Source: Chrysaora quinquecirrha (taxonomy: Eukaryota; Cnidaria; Scyphozoa; Semaeostomeae; Pelagiidae). Taken from it: a stretch of DNA of 64,000 nucleotides. Under the pieces are notes generated by a model. That model worked only from the letters and a program-made list of their open reading frames with translations, was not told where the DNA came from and made no database searches. Below are positions 22,378 to 33,226 of this stretch, one piece after another (within the stretch, counting starts at the first letter, position 1; every line of letters starts with the position of its first letter). Position numbers and translations under genes: made by a program. The stretch is from contig JACTAT010000012.1 in assembly GCA_014526335.1 (NCBI GenBank), forward strand, positions 834,040 to 898,039, in the 5' to 3' direction.

Positions 22378-22527
22378 AATTGTAATAAACAAATCAAAAT
22401 TTCTTTCTTTTATTCCTTCTGGTTGCTGACTGGAGACATCGAATCTAACCCAGGACCTGTGCAACATTGCCAAATTTGCCAGATTGCTAAAGGAACTGTA
22501 GAAAGGCTCCTTGAGAAACGGTTATAA
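22378..22527 (+). pseudogene. LINE-type ORF N-terminus with 2A-like peptide
   Basis: The frame reads a short hydrophobic stretch 'FFYSFWLLTGDIESNPGP' followed by 'VQHCQICQIAKGTVE' and a stop at 22525-22527. G-D-I-E-S-N-P-G-P fits the D-(V/I)-E-x-N-P-G-P consensus of 2A ribosome-skipping peptides, which are known at the N-termini of non-LTR retrotransposon ORFs in several invertebrates. The C-x-x-C after it fits the start of the zinc-binding region usual in those ORFs. The frame upstream is open from 22288 but has no ATG. The endonuclease and RT are not found downstream. Confidence 0.6.
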
Positions 22528-25137
22528 GAATCTTGTGGAGGAATCATTTAGAGGCATTCAACATTTATCCACAAGATTGATGGGGTGGCGACGAGGTCAC
22601 ATGGGATGCGGAGAAACGTGTTCAACCAACTTTTATTTTGATAATTAGAAAATAGGTTATAGGTTATTCTAAATAATCGGATTGCTTAGAATATAATCTG
22701 ATAAGGATAAAACCCATCTTCTAAAATTTAGAAATAAGGTTTGTACCCGTTTAGAACATTTAGAACATGTGCCACGGGTGCTCAACGAGTTGTATCTTTT
22801 GGGAAAGCGAAAAAACGGACATATAGCACGTATTCGTTTTCGCAAAGCGGCTTCTAATAATAAATGTGTGCAATTGATGGATGGCGAGCGGCTTCCACCC
22901 CTTCCCTGCTTCTGTAAAAATTGAGTTTATTAGAAAGTCCTCAACATCAATGTTTTATAGGGCGAATGAAGGAGAGAAAAGATAAAGAAGACACTTATAG
23001 TCGAAAAGAAAACTTGGAAAGAAATACTTCAACTTCCGAGCACCTCCTCCGAGAGAAATGTAAATATCTCATTCACAGAATTAACTACCGTTAATGCTCT
23101 TCTGAATATGGACGTAAAGGCCTGCAATAAATTCTTATTTGTCTTCCTTCAAGGATTTCCGATGAAACAGAAGATAGCGATACAGAACATTTTACACCCA
23201 TTCAAGTATACTATGGAAGGGGACCAATTGTTGGAAATGTGCAGCTGAAATGGAAGTTTGCAACATCTCAAATGCCGGTAAGATAGTTGCAAGTATCTAA
23301 TGTCAAGCACCGAAGTCGCTGCGAAGCACTTTCTGAGCCTTGTACATAACGACAGTTTAATAAAAGATTCCTCAATGTAATAAAGCAATGGCTCTGTTCT
23401 GTGTCAGTTATTCTTTTGCTCCCTTGTAGGCATGTTGAATTACTGATGTGGTAAGGAAAACCTCAGCAATACCTCGCAATGTATCACACATCAATTGAAA
23501 GAATAAATTGTTTTCCGACAACTGGTCCGACAACAACTGCTTTTCTGCTTTAGTATGCTTTGTCGTCAAAAATGATTCACTAATTTGGGAACGTTACTAA
23601 CAGGGTTATACTGTTTCCCATCTATTTGCAGGAAAGAAGGAAAGAGATTCCGCTCAACATCAACCAAGATGGGAGAAAAAGAAGACCAAGAGGGGTACGC
23701 CCCACAGACACGAAAAAAAGAGTATGTGGTTATGAGCTTTTTTAACATAGAGTGTCATTCCAATTTCTATGCAGGCGGTCTGAAAAAAGTGAAGCGCCAA
23801 ATCTGGAAAGGGACAAGAGAAACGACAGAAGATCTGCAGGAAAACGTCAATTTGACCCTGCGGTGTTTAGTACATTTCCAACACTCGTTCTACAAATAAC
23901 TCAGTTTTGTCGAGTTAATTCCTTTTGCTTGTTGATATCTTTTGGGTGTGAAACTTTTCACGACTGCAATGTATTCTTTATCGTCTTTTGCATAATACGA
24001 TTATAATCTTCAATATAATCATCATCTAGCTGTTGTTTCTATTTTCATAAGAACTTTAATAGAAACGAATGATTATCGCTATTATCATAATAATCTGTGC
24101 CGTTGCTATTATTGCTGAAATTTTTAATATAATTGTTAATAGTTATTGTTGTACTATTTCCATTTTTATTGATATTGTTGCGAGTACCGCTGTTGTTATT
24201 TTGATCGAATTTGTAGATGTGAATAGACCAAGTCATCGTGAATTTTCTTGAAAGGCGTTGCTGAAAGATAACGTACCAACAGTGGAAACCGTGACGAAGA
24301 AGTCTGTTGAAGGAGCATGTGATAAGATGTTGGACAGTCATTTTTCACCCATGTGCGGCCAGGTTAAATCAACGAAACAAAGATATAGCCTGTCGCATAA
24401 CGGTCGTTTTCCAGTTATGAATACAAATATTTGCGCTCACCAAGTATCTTGCCTCTCAATGCACATTTTAATCGCGGGACAAGTGTGCCATGCGTGAAAT
24501 CATACGAAGAAAATCTGCATTAGGTTGAACAGAGATCCCAGGAATTTCGTTGGTCTAGTTTCGCATCGATACCTGAAATCCTTAGCTCGTGTCTCTTTAA
24601 TAACAGCTTGGGGCACCCAGCAAAAGCCAATTCCAAGCTCTTTCCTCACTAATCCGTCAGACTTTAACCTGTTTTCAGCAAGGGCAGACCTAACGGTTAA
24701 TGATGACGAAAATCTCCTATCGTTTGCAAATTCTAGGAAAACGCCACCAATCCTTCGCAATACGGCGCATCTTCTTCTAATTGTCCTTCAGACGAAGACA
24801 GCAACAGAGATGCCACTGATTTGAGCCATCAGCAAATATCGTCTTTCTTTGCTGACTGTCCCATCCGTTGTCCCATGTCTTAGCGGGGCAAGACCTAAAC
24901 TAGGCTCAGAGTTTACACGAACAGTAACGTTGACAAATTGGTTGGAATATTGTTAGAGATCGATTGGACAGAAGGCACCTCGTTTTAGGTAAGGTTCATT
25001 TAAGGGAGATAAGTCGTCGTTTTTTTGAAAGGAAATGGGCGCAGGATGAAAACCGCCTCGAGAAGATAAGAGGCTTGTTTAGCTATAAGAAAGACTATAT
25101 CTTGTAACGTCAAATGCGAGTCTCAAGTTCCTTAAAT
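22528..25137. other. Mostly non-coding, no supported gene
   Basis: Only short frames are present. The 24525-24824 plus and 24500-24760 minus frames overlap and neither shows a domain. About 24900-25137 may be the 5' leader of the LINE ORF1 that starts next. Confidence 0.4.
22698..22740 (+). repeat. Dispersed repeat, partner at 37611-37660 (inverted)
   Basis: The ~37-bp core 'ctgataaggataaaaccc...aatttagaaata' at 22698-22740 is found as its reverse complement at 37611-37660 with no mismatch that I could see across the core. Both lie in non-coding AT-rich DNA. Confidence 0.75.
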
Positions 25138-25720
25138 ACAACCATGGCTGCTAAAAATATCGAGAATAATGAAATGATGGCCAACTTAATGGAGACTCTA
25201 ACAAAGAAAATCAGCGACAAAATTGATGAAAAATTTGAAATCTTTGCTGCTCGATTGGAAAAGATAGAATGATCATAAGAAGACATGAAAGTGAAACTCA
25301 GAGATTTCAAATCGACGATAGAGCACGTGACAAAAGAAGCGATGGCGGCGACAAGTTCTTCTGAAGATTCGAAGAGCAAGATTAAAGAGTTGGAAAGGAA
25401 GTTATTGGTAAAAGAAGAGAAGATCGCTGATCTGTAGCAATATGGGAGAAAATGCATGATTGAGATATCAGGGTTCCCAAGAGTTGACTGAGAAGATACA
25501 GAAAAGCTAGTTCTGGATTTGGCTGAACAATTAAGCATCGAGATGTCTGAACCTGACATAGAGGCATGTCACCGAATTTCTACAAAGGATAATGCTGCCA
25601 TTATCATCGAGTTCAGATCAAGAAAACTGAGGGACAGATTCCTATCAGCAAAAACAGCAACCAAGAAGTTATCGATTCGTGATTTTGGCTTCGAAATTCA
25701 TGGTGCAGGTCATAGCACGT
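25138..25720 (+). pseudogene. L1-like ORF1 (coiled coil plus RRM-like domain), with stops
   Basis: The frame starting near 25144 reads 'MAAKNIENNEMMANLMETL', then a heptad-rich stretch, an in-frame TGA near 25270, 'IKELERKLLVKEEKIADL' and a TAG near 25436. Next come 'YGRKCMIEISGFPR', 'LDLAEQLSIEMSEPDIEA', 'CHRIS', 'AAIIIEFRSRKLRDRFL' and 'KKLSIRDFGF'. Coiled coil followed by Y-x-R-x-x-x-x-E-I-x-G-x-P, then H-R-I and I-x-F-x-S-R, is the layout of L1-type ORF1 RNA-binding proteins. At least three stop codons interrupt it. No ORF2 follows. Confidence 0.65.
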
Positions 25721-26199
25721 TGTCATTATACTTCTACAGATACTGTTACTCATTTGTCTGCCTGCCAGCAAGAGATGCAAGCCTCAGCAATTACCAAGAA
25801 CCAGATTCCGAGACTGTGCTTAATGCAGAAAAAGAAGAACTACTTGTTGAACTGGTTGAAGGAAAGTGAAAAATGAGGCTTTAAAAAATCCCCTGACCAT
25901 GTTTGCTAAGCAATCAGGCAGATCCTTAACATAGCATGGCGGATAATTAACATTTTTAATGATAATCGCTCAGGGAAATGCTGGTGGTACGGATTTTTTA
26001 ACCAAGTCACTTAGACGTGCATATGGTGAAACCAAAGTCACTTGAGCTAGGAAGGGCACTTGCATGGTCTGAGAACGTTGTTTATAATTGGTTGATGAAT
26101 TTGAAACGTTTCTTTGCGAGAATAAGGTTGCGAGAATAAGGTAAAAACTGCAGATCAAGTTTTCAATTGTGAAAAATCTGGTTTTCCCCTAAAGGCTTG

Positions 26200-26373
26200 C
26201 TCAAATAAAAGAGTTTGTGTTGACAAAATGACAAAAAGATCTTTCCATCTAACATGTTTCTCCAAGACATCAGACATCGATAACAAAGCTTCACTGACAG
26301 GAATTGAGGAAGACATGGACTTGGCTTTTTGTATAGCCTACAGCAAATACATTAATGATGAAGACGATGATTG
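26200..26373 (+). pseudogene. Short Cys/His-bearing fragment, unrecognised
   Basis: One frame reads 'NKRVCVDKMTKRSFHLTCF' then an acidic tail ending 'YINDEDDD' and TGA. The C-V-D-K...F-H-L-T-C spacing hints at a zinc-binding exon but is too short to name. It abuts the left end of R1 copy A, giving a chimeric junction near 26355. Confidence 0.25.
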
Positions 26374-27640
26374 ATTATATGCCAACCCAATCGTCAGATT
26401 TATTTCACAGACATGGAGGGAAATTGTGGACAAGAATTGTTTGTAAGTATGCACTCTAAGAACTGTAGAACTAATTTATCTTCAACTTTAATCTACAGAA
26501 ACTACGCAGCTTACTCTTTTCTTTTAGTCCCATTTATTCATTTACAATTATCATAATGATTGTTAATTATGCTTTCAATTTCTATAACTCTATCAAGTTA
26601 TTTTATGGTTGTATATCTTTTTTTAAAGGTCAACAGCAGTAAAGAATGTTGTTGCATGCTGTATTACGTGGCAAATTGGATAAGGCAAATTAAACCTATC
26701 ATTATTAATTTCAGACTCTGCTGCCTTCCATGTATTCCAAAGAGAGACAAGGACCAGGATGTTATTGCCCGAAGCATGAGCCAGGAAATATCAAAGAATA
26801 AATGAAGGAAGGAATCAAAAGTACAGTTGCCATGCAAAGAATGCACTATGACTTATCCTTCTTGCTTAACGTGCCTACTGTTCTGGTAGATGAGACAAAC
26901 CGCTTCTCAGAGCCTATCGCGACAGGACGTTTGAAAAGCACCCATATTTCCTGAATAACTTGATATTCGAATATGAGCAAGAAGAGATGTCTCCTATCGT
27001 CTAGTTGGAGCAGCAAACCTGATTGCCAGGAGCCAGTTTTATAATATATAATATGATAAAGGATAAAATTAAAGGAAGTGACGCAAGACCCATTTTTTGA
27101 GGCTTTAACACAACAATGCCTTGAGATAATACACTGCACTGGCACAATTATGGTAAAAAGCCAGTTGAAAGATCAGCTTGATGCTGGGAAATATCACCAG
27201 CCTTCCAGTGAAATCTGAACAAAGAAAAAGAATTGTTTGACAACAAAAATTTGTAGTGAGACTTTGCACAATATGACAGATTACTTACAATGAAGCAACC
27301 CCTATTCACCGTAGCATAATGTGGTGTATATTATGTACGGGATAACCACAAAGATATTGAATTCGAAGATATTGTGAAAATAGCAATGGGAAATAAAAGT
27401 GAAATCACTGAAAAGCATAGAAGGAGAAAAATGGAAATATTGAAAAATAAAATGGATATGGCAGAGAAGAAAAAGCTTGAAAAGGAACTTAAAGAACAGC
27501 GAATTTTTGGGAGAAAAGAGATTATTAGCAAGGAAATAGATAGTCATGGTGGTTTTTGGTTGAACAAGGAAGAGGTGGAGAAGCACTCAAATGTCAGATT
27601 AAGTTTAGAAGAGCTGTCGTAGGGCAAAAGTCCAGAAAGA
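26355..27640 (+). pseudogene. R1 family, copy A
   Basis: This copy is collinear with copy C (31326-32600). It has an exon end reading 'GQELF', a donor GTAAGT at 26443 and an acceptor AG at 26637-26638 (intron 196 bp). The second exon reads 'VNSSKECCCMLYYV' and, in shifted phase, 'RQGPGCYCPKHEPGNIKE' and 'VLVDETNRFSEPIA'. The 3' part (27374-27622) encodes a Lys/Glu-rich helix ('MDMAEKKKLEKELKEQ') and 'GGFWLNKEEVEKH'. Frameshifts and stops disable it. No family is recognised. Confidence 0.6.
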
Positions 27641-28400
27641 GCTTCAAACTTGGTACAATGATGAGGTTGGTGACGATCAACAATACACGGGTATATAATT
27701 AAAATAAGCAGAAATAATAAACGGATACTTGTGGAATATGAAAGGTATAAGAAAGACGACGATAAACAATGTGCCAAACTAATCGACAGATTTACTTCTT
27801 AGACATGGAGGGAAAGATAGTGGACCAGAATAATTTGGAAGTATCCACTCTAAGTACTGTAAAACTTGCAAACAAATTCATCTCCAACTTAACTCGACAG
27901 AAAATTATGCAACTAATCCCTTTTTTCATGCATTAGTCCCATTTATTCATTTACAATAGCTATAATGACTGTTTCGTATCATTTCAATTTCTGTTTAACT
28001 CTGTTGAGTTATTTTCTGGTTGTAAATCTTAAGGTCAACAGCAGTGAAGAATGTTGTTCCATGCTGTATTACATGTGCCAGATTTGAAAGAGCCACTGAA
28101 GCTATCACCATTAATTTGGGATTCTGCTGCCTGCCAATATTCCCTAGAAAGGCAGGGACCAGGATGTAATTGCGAGAAGCATGAGCCAAGGAATATCAAA
28201 GAACGAATAACGGAAGCAATAAAGTTCAGGTCCCGTGAAAAGAATCTACCATTACTTGTACTTCTTGGTTAACGCACCTACTGTTCTGGTAGATGAATCT
28301 ATCGCCACAAGGACTTTGAAAAAACACCCATATTTTCTGATAACTTGATATTCGAATATGACAAACAAGAGGTGTCTGCTATCGTGAATAGCAGAATAAC
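27641..28400 (+). pseudogene. R1 family, copy B, in tandem behind copy A
   Basis: The copy begins with the Tudor-like segment ('TWYNDEVGDDQQYTG', near 27655) directly after the 3' end of copy A. It runs through the intron-bearing block and ends in 'TVLVDE' and 'KKHPYF' near 28330. The splice donor equivalent to 26443 reads GAAGTA instead of GTAAGT (near 27838), so it is lost; the acceptor AAG at 28031-28033 is kept. 'HEPRNIKERITEAIKF' is in frame here, where copies A and C have a stop. Confidence 0.6.
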
Positions 28401-28696
28401 AGAATAGCGAGTATACACATGGAATTTGTGCAGATGATGAATAAATGGACTTGAAATTGTTACTCCTCGCAGGGTTGGAATATAGAGAACTCATGCTTAA
28501 GAAAAACTATCAATCCTCTTCAATTTCTGATTTGAAAATATGAGAAAATAATCGTTCAACTTTTAATAGGAATTCTACACATGCGTAAATGTAGGTTAAC
28601 GCCCAGGTCACATGGTTACCGATCTTATTCGCTGTGGGGCGTTTTGATACTCATCTCTTACCTCCTTGGTTAAGAAGCCAAGTGGTCGTGCTTCCA

Positions 28697-28958
28697 TCCA
28701 ATCCAAAGCGACGACGAAGACGACCCTGCTAGCAACGTTTTATTTGGAAATCCAATTGTAAATGTACCTGTCGATGTCGATGGGCTGAGGGTTCTGATTC
28801 GTGAGGATATCTCTTAGGCTACTCAACAGAGTAGGAGGAATATGACACCACAACACTTAGCTGCCACACAAGAAATATCGCCACCTTCCACAATCAGAAA
28901 CCGAGTTCAATCTGGTGCAGAGTTGGCAATACCGTCAGTGCAAACTTCATTTTGGTGA
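28697..28958 (+). pseudogene. DIRS-like gag linker fragment
   Basis: The frame reads 'SDDEDDPASNVLFGNP', 'GLRVLIREDIS', a TAG near 28818, then 'QHLAATQEISPPSTIRN' and 'GAELAIPSVQTSFW' before TGA. The order matches the segment before the gag core at 19960-20130. The D-x-x-L-R-x-L-I-R-E-x-I stretch parallels 'AELREIIREEV' near 10100. Confidence 0.4.
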
Positions 28959-28984
28959 TTAAAAAGTAGGTACCACCAATTTAG

Positions 28985-29140
28985 TTAATAAGAATATTCT
29001 TTCCATAGATATGTCTATTACTAGGGAAATTGTTGTCTGTTTTGAGGAAAATGAAAAGGTAAGCAGCTGCAGTTCTTTATTGTAATAAATATTTTGGGAA
29101 AGGATAGAGCATTGTATCAATATATTTTGTCTTCTAGGAG
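28985..29140 (+). repeat. Exon-like repeat, copy 2, with apparent splice sites
   Basis: This is the partner of 7741-7890. 'MSITREIVVCFEENEK' is followed by a donor gtaagc at about 29058. About 80 bp later 'cttctag' precedes 'gagattgaggtg', reading 'EIEVKENCMLGKLKLQY'. It looks like one exon, a short intron and the start of the next. Confidence 0.45.
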
Positions 29141-29430
29141 ATTGAGGTGAAGGAAAATTGTATGTTGGGCAAATTGAAGTTGCAATATCCTCAAGTTCAA
29201 ACGTCGTCCACAACGCCGCCAAACAGCCTTATTCCTTGGCACAAGCTGAACAAGGAACACTGCGATTTTATTGGCAACCCAGAGAAGCTGTTTAACCCTT
29301 TTGTATATGAAAATTAAAAAAGCTATTCAAGCACAGAATTATGTTGATTTCAACGAGCTTTTACATAATACACTATAAGATAACAGCAGTGCCCTAAATC
29401 AATTCACTCTTCCTTCCCGTTCTAATGTGT
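29141..29430 (+). pseudogene. DIRS-like gag core-entry fragment
   Basis: After the exon-like repeat, shifted frames read 'IKKAIQAQNYVDFNEL' and then 'DNSSALNQFTLPSR', a close match to 20176-20290. Stops and frameshifts break it before the W-x-E-A-W block. The stretch 29141-29280 reads 'NSLIPWHKLNKEHCDF' in one phase and is unassigned. Confidence 0.4.
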
Positions 29431-29586
29431 GGACTTGTTGTGATGCGTTGTCTTAACTTCCCCTGGAGGGAAAAAAATTAATAGTATATCTTCCTGATTC
29501 AAAGCCTGGAACATTTATATTCAAGCAATGATTTCTAGAAGTTTCATCAAAGTTGCAAGGGTTCTTGTCTCGGATTTCACCGAGAT

Positions 29587-29690
29587 ATGGAGATCGAAAA
29601 AAGAGGAGTCCTGAGAGGAAAATGCACAGATTGTGGCAGCTGCGATGATTTTGAGGGGAAAGAAGCTTCACCAAGATGTAGATATTGAGG
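29587..29690 (+). pseudogene. Small Cys-rich motif, interrupted by TGA
   Basis: ATG 29587 opens 'MEIEKRGVLRGKC', then 'TDCGSCDDFE' and 'ASPRCRY' before TGA at 29689. The frame continues 'GCVVVYQ', so the TGA falls where a Cys would complete a C-x-x-C-x-x-C ... C-x-x-C-x-C cluster. R-G-V-L-R-G-K-C starts a zinc-cluster module that I have seen repeated in coral proteins. Function is unknown. Confidence 0.3.
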
Positions 29691-29965
29691 TTGTGTGGTT
29701 GTGTACCAGTCTACCATACAGGCCTAATCTTGATATCTTGATCATCTTTAAATTTTTCCTTAGGCTAGTGCATGTTCACCAGCTTAATCATACTGCAGAG
29801 TCACATCATGAAGTGACGACCCCAGAGAACGAAATAGCATTGTTTGATGATAACCCCTTCTCAAGAATAACGAGTTAAAAATTGGTCGCTTATGTCGAAG
29901 AAGGAAGGAGGGTCGAATAAGTGGAAATATGGAGTATATGAAACCAACAGCTTTCAACGATAAAA

Positions 29966-30208
29966 ATGCCAGCGATAAACATTCTTCTCCTTTTCCAAGA
30001 GTACGAAGAAGATTCAAATCGTTTTATTCTCAACTGCTCAAAGTTGACAGAAATTTGTGCAACAAAAGTTGGGAGCTACTTTAATTTCAGCCTTGGAGAG
30101 GAAACGGAGAAGTGTATGCAATCAAGAAAAGAGATTGATTCAATTCGGAATTCATTCAAGGAAAAGATAGCTAAAAAAAATAGCAGAAGAGCCAGTGTTG
30201 TGAAGTAG
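29966..30208 (+). other. Unrecognised ORF, 80 codons
   Basis: The frame reads 'MPAINILLLFQEYEEDSNRF', then 'KLTEICATKVGSYFNFSLG' and a basic tail. No family is recognised and no splice partner is evident. 30209-30702 shows nothing supported. Confidence 0.2.
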
Positions 30209-30702
30209 ATACCAGACCTATGTGTATGACCAATATCCGGTAACAATGTATGCACATGTCATTAGCCGTAAAAAGTTAGTTGTTCGCAGAGATCTTAACG
30301 CAAGGTTGAGATCACGAGAAAGTAGAAGTAGTCACAAGTTATGTCATTATAATTATATTATATTCTTTCTTCTTATTTAATCATTATTATTATAAACCCG
30401 TGTCTGTTTTTCTGCTCCACCACTCGATACAACATCCAGAGTTATACTAAAATAAAAAATCATTTGATTTTCAAAATCAGTTATGACCAATGAGTTGTAG
30501 CAGATTTGAAAATAAATTGTTTTAGTATTTTACAGTAGTAAAGCATGCAAGAGTTGCAAGATTGTTGCTGGACTTCAAGCAATACTCTTCCAGTTGTAGA
30601 TAGATTTGCTTCGTTTTTGGTTAATTGCTTTAGCTGCTTTTTTTTCTGATAAAATGCAAGGTAAATTAACAGTGGAGCATTCAGCATTCTATGCATGCAT
30701 AA

Positions 30703-30885
30703 ATGCGCTTTACCGCCCAGGTCACGCGTTTCATTCCCGATAATGAATCTAACGTACAGTTCAATCACTTTGACAGAGCATTCGAAATTGTAGCACGCTT
30801 AGGGGAAAACACACAATTAGCAAAAATTGACGTAAAAAGGGCCTTCAGAATTAGCCCAGTCCGTCGTTCTGACTGGAATTTGTAA
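30703..30885 (+). pseudogene. Reverse transcriptase fragment (DIRS-type)
   Basis: The frame reads 'FDRAFEIVARLGENTQLAKI' and 'DVKRAFRISPVRRSDWNL', where A-K-I-D-V-K-R-A-F-R-I is RT motif A with its catalytic Asp. It ends exactly where R1-type sequence ('ALGENKKADDCEFE') begins at 30886. The junction is therefore a breakpoint between two elements. Confidence 0.6.
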
Positions 30886-32610
30886 GCTCTAGGAGAGAAT
30901 AAAAAGGCAGATGATTGTGAATTTGAAGTTAAATATCGTCTGGTGTCCTAACAGAGTCAGTGCTCTTGATATGGCGAGGAAAAGAAAACACATTGAGGGA
31001 ACTAGATAATTCTTAAATAAAAAAAAGAACGAAAGAGCGATTCTAAAGAGGGACACGAAGCAACGAAGTGTGGTTCAGCACAAAGTAAATTTAAATTTAA
31101 GAAAAGAAGAGTTTGCACAAGAAGATATCAGAGAGATGCAATGTAGTGTCCCTGAAGGTCAATTTCAATCAAGTTTAGAAAAAGTTTGAGAGATTTTGAA
31201 CACCAGAAATTGCTCCATACTTGGTACAATGGCGAAACTGGTAATATTGAACAATACACAGGGAAAATAAGAAAAATAAGCAGCAATCGTATACAGATAA
31301 CTGTGAATATGAAGGGGATAAGCAAGACGATGATTTGTAATATGCCAACCAAATCGACAGATTTACTTCACAGACAAAGAGGGAAAGAAAGTGGACAAGA
31401 ATTATTTGTAAGTATGCACTCTCAGTACTGTACAACTTATAAACAAAATTATCTTCAACTTTAATCTACAACATTACGCAACTTACTCTTTTCTTTTAGT
31501 CCCATTTATTTATATTGTTTAGTATGCCATCAATTTTTGTTACTCTATCAAGCTAATTTGTGGTTTTATATCTTTTTTTAAAGGTCAACAGCAGTAAAGA
31601 ATGTTGTTGCATGCTGTATTACGTGCCAGAGTGGATAAGGCAATTAAAGCTATCATTATTAATTCAGGACTCTGCTGCCTTCCTGTTTTCCAAAGAGAGA
31701 CAAGGACCAGGATGTTATTGCCCGAAGCATGAGCCAAGAAATATCAAAGAATAAATGAAGCAAGGCATCAAAAGTACAGATGCCATACAAGGAATGCACT
31801 ATTACTTGTCTTTCTTGCTTAACGCGTCTACTGTTCTGGTAGATGAGACAAACCGCTTCTCAGAGCCTATCGCCACAGGACGTTTCAAAAAACACCCATA
31901 TTTCCTGAATAACTTGATATTCGAATATGAGCAAGAAGAGGTGTCTCCTATCGTCTAGTTGGAGCAGCAAACCTGATTGCTAGGAGCCAGTTTTATATAA
32001 TATGATAAAGGATAAAATTAAAGGAAGTGACGCAAGACCCATTATTTGAGGCTTTAACACAACAACGCTTTGAGGTCATATGCTGCATTGGCACAATTAT
32101 GGTAAAAAGCCAGTTGAAAGATCAGCTTGATGCTGGGAAATATCACCAGCCTTCCAGTGAAATCTGAACAGAGAAAAGAATTGTTTGACAACAAAAATTT
32201 GTAGTGAGACTTTGCACAATATGACAGATTACTTACAATGAAGCTACCCATATTCATCGTAGCATAATGTGGTGTATATTATGTACAGGAATAACCACAT
32301 AGACGAATTCGAAGATATTGTGAAAATAGTAATGGGAAATAAAAGTGAAATCATTGAAAAGCATAGAAAGAGAAAAAAGGAAATATTGAAAAATAACATG
32401 GATATGGCAGAGAAGAAAAAGCTTGAAAAGGAAATAAAGAACAGTGAATTCTGGGGAGAAAAAGAGATTGTCAGCAGAGTAATCGATAGTTATGGTGGTT
32501 TGTGGTTGACAAAGGAAGCAGTGGACAAAGGACTCAAGAACTTTAAAAAAAGCTAGAAGCTCTTAAATGTCAGATTAAGTTTAGAAAAGCTGTTTTAGGG
32601 TAAGAAAGTT
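30886..32610 (+). pseudogene. R1 family, copy C (best preserved)
   Basis: The order is 'ALGENKKADDCEFEVKYRL', a Lys-rich stretch, and an exon at 31186-31407 with the Tudor-like 'HTWYNGETGNIEQYTGKI' and 'GKESGQELF'. An intron follows (31408-31583, GTAAGT...AAAG). The exon 31584-31958 reads 'VNSSKECCCMLYYVPEWIR', 'RQGPGCYCPKHEPRNIKE', 'VLVDETNRFSEPIATGRF' and 'FLNNLIFEYEQEEV'. Removing the intron leaves one phase-0 frame from 31186 to 31958 with a single stop (31752). The 3' block, 32269-32556, reads 'KIVMGNKSEIIEKHRK' and 'SYGGLWLTKEAVDKGL'. Product unknown; Tudor-like barrel and zinc-like 'CYCPKHE' are guesses. Confidence 0.65.
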
Positions 32611-32741
32611 TCTGGATAGAAAGTTAGTTCAGTTGGGAGAATAAAATGATAAAGGAAAATACACACATACAGGAAATACATACATACAGGAAATAATGAA
32701 AACATGGTACGGTTTGTTGATGCGGTTTTTACTCGGCAGTT

Positions 32742-33158
32742 GTGAGGCACAGCTTCACGCGAAAATTGGTTTTCACAGTGATTGAAGTATGCTGTTTTGG
32801 TTATATTTTTGGCAGAGGTAAAAAGATCTATTCGATTTTCCACGCTCACAATAAGCGGACCAGCAGAGCTCTTGCGCAGTGTGATGCGGATAACGACAGA
32901 CAACTGAAAAAGCTCAGAAGAAGAAACAAGAGAGCTCTCAGAGCATGTCGAGTCAACAGAACCGTCAATCGATCAATTCTTGCCATCGCCATTCTCTTTC
33001 GTGTTTGCTTGCTTCCAGTCACCATCATAGAGGCCATCTCCACATACTACAAAATAAAAGAAGATCAACAAACCGTTTTCCTTCCCGAGGCATTGTGCTG
33101 GGCAACGTTGGTATCCTACATCAATTGCGCTGTCAAGCCTCTTTTGTATGGTTATTGA
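32742..33158 (+). pseudogene. Class A GPCR C-terminal fragment (TM5/6/7 region)
   Basis: The 138-codon frame has a first hydrophobic stretch ('LVFTVIEVCCFGYIF'), a long basic third intracellular loop ('LKKLRRRNKRALRACRV'), a TM6-like segment ('SILAIAILFRVCLLPV') and a TM7-like segment ending 'INCAVKPLLYGY'. The last corresponds to the N-P-x-x-Y end of TM7 in rhodopsin-like receptors, with Asn-Pro read as Lys-Pro. There is no TM1-4, no ligand pocket and no tail after the stop. It could be the last exon of a receptor gene or a processed fragment; with mobile-element debris on both sides I favour a pseudogene. Confidence 0.6.
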
Positions 33159-33226
33159 TGCGTTGCAGTGAGCAGACGTGTTTGGAAGAGCTCATCGACC
33201 CTTTTTACACCGTGAGATTTCTTGCT

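Noticed and set aside
27302..27586. Minus-strand hydrophobic frames resembling membrane segments
   Set aside because: Antisense of the Lys/Glu-rich R1 3' block; Lys/Glu codons read as Phe/Leu on the other strand.
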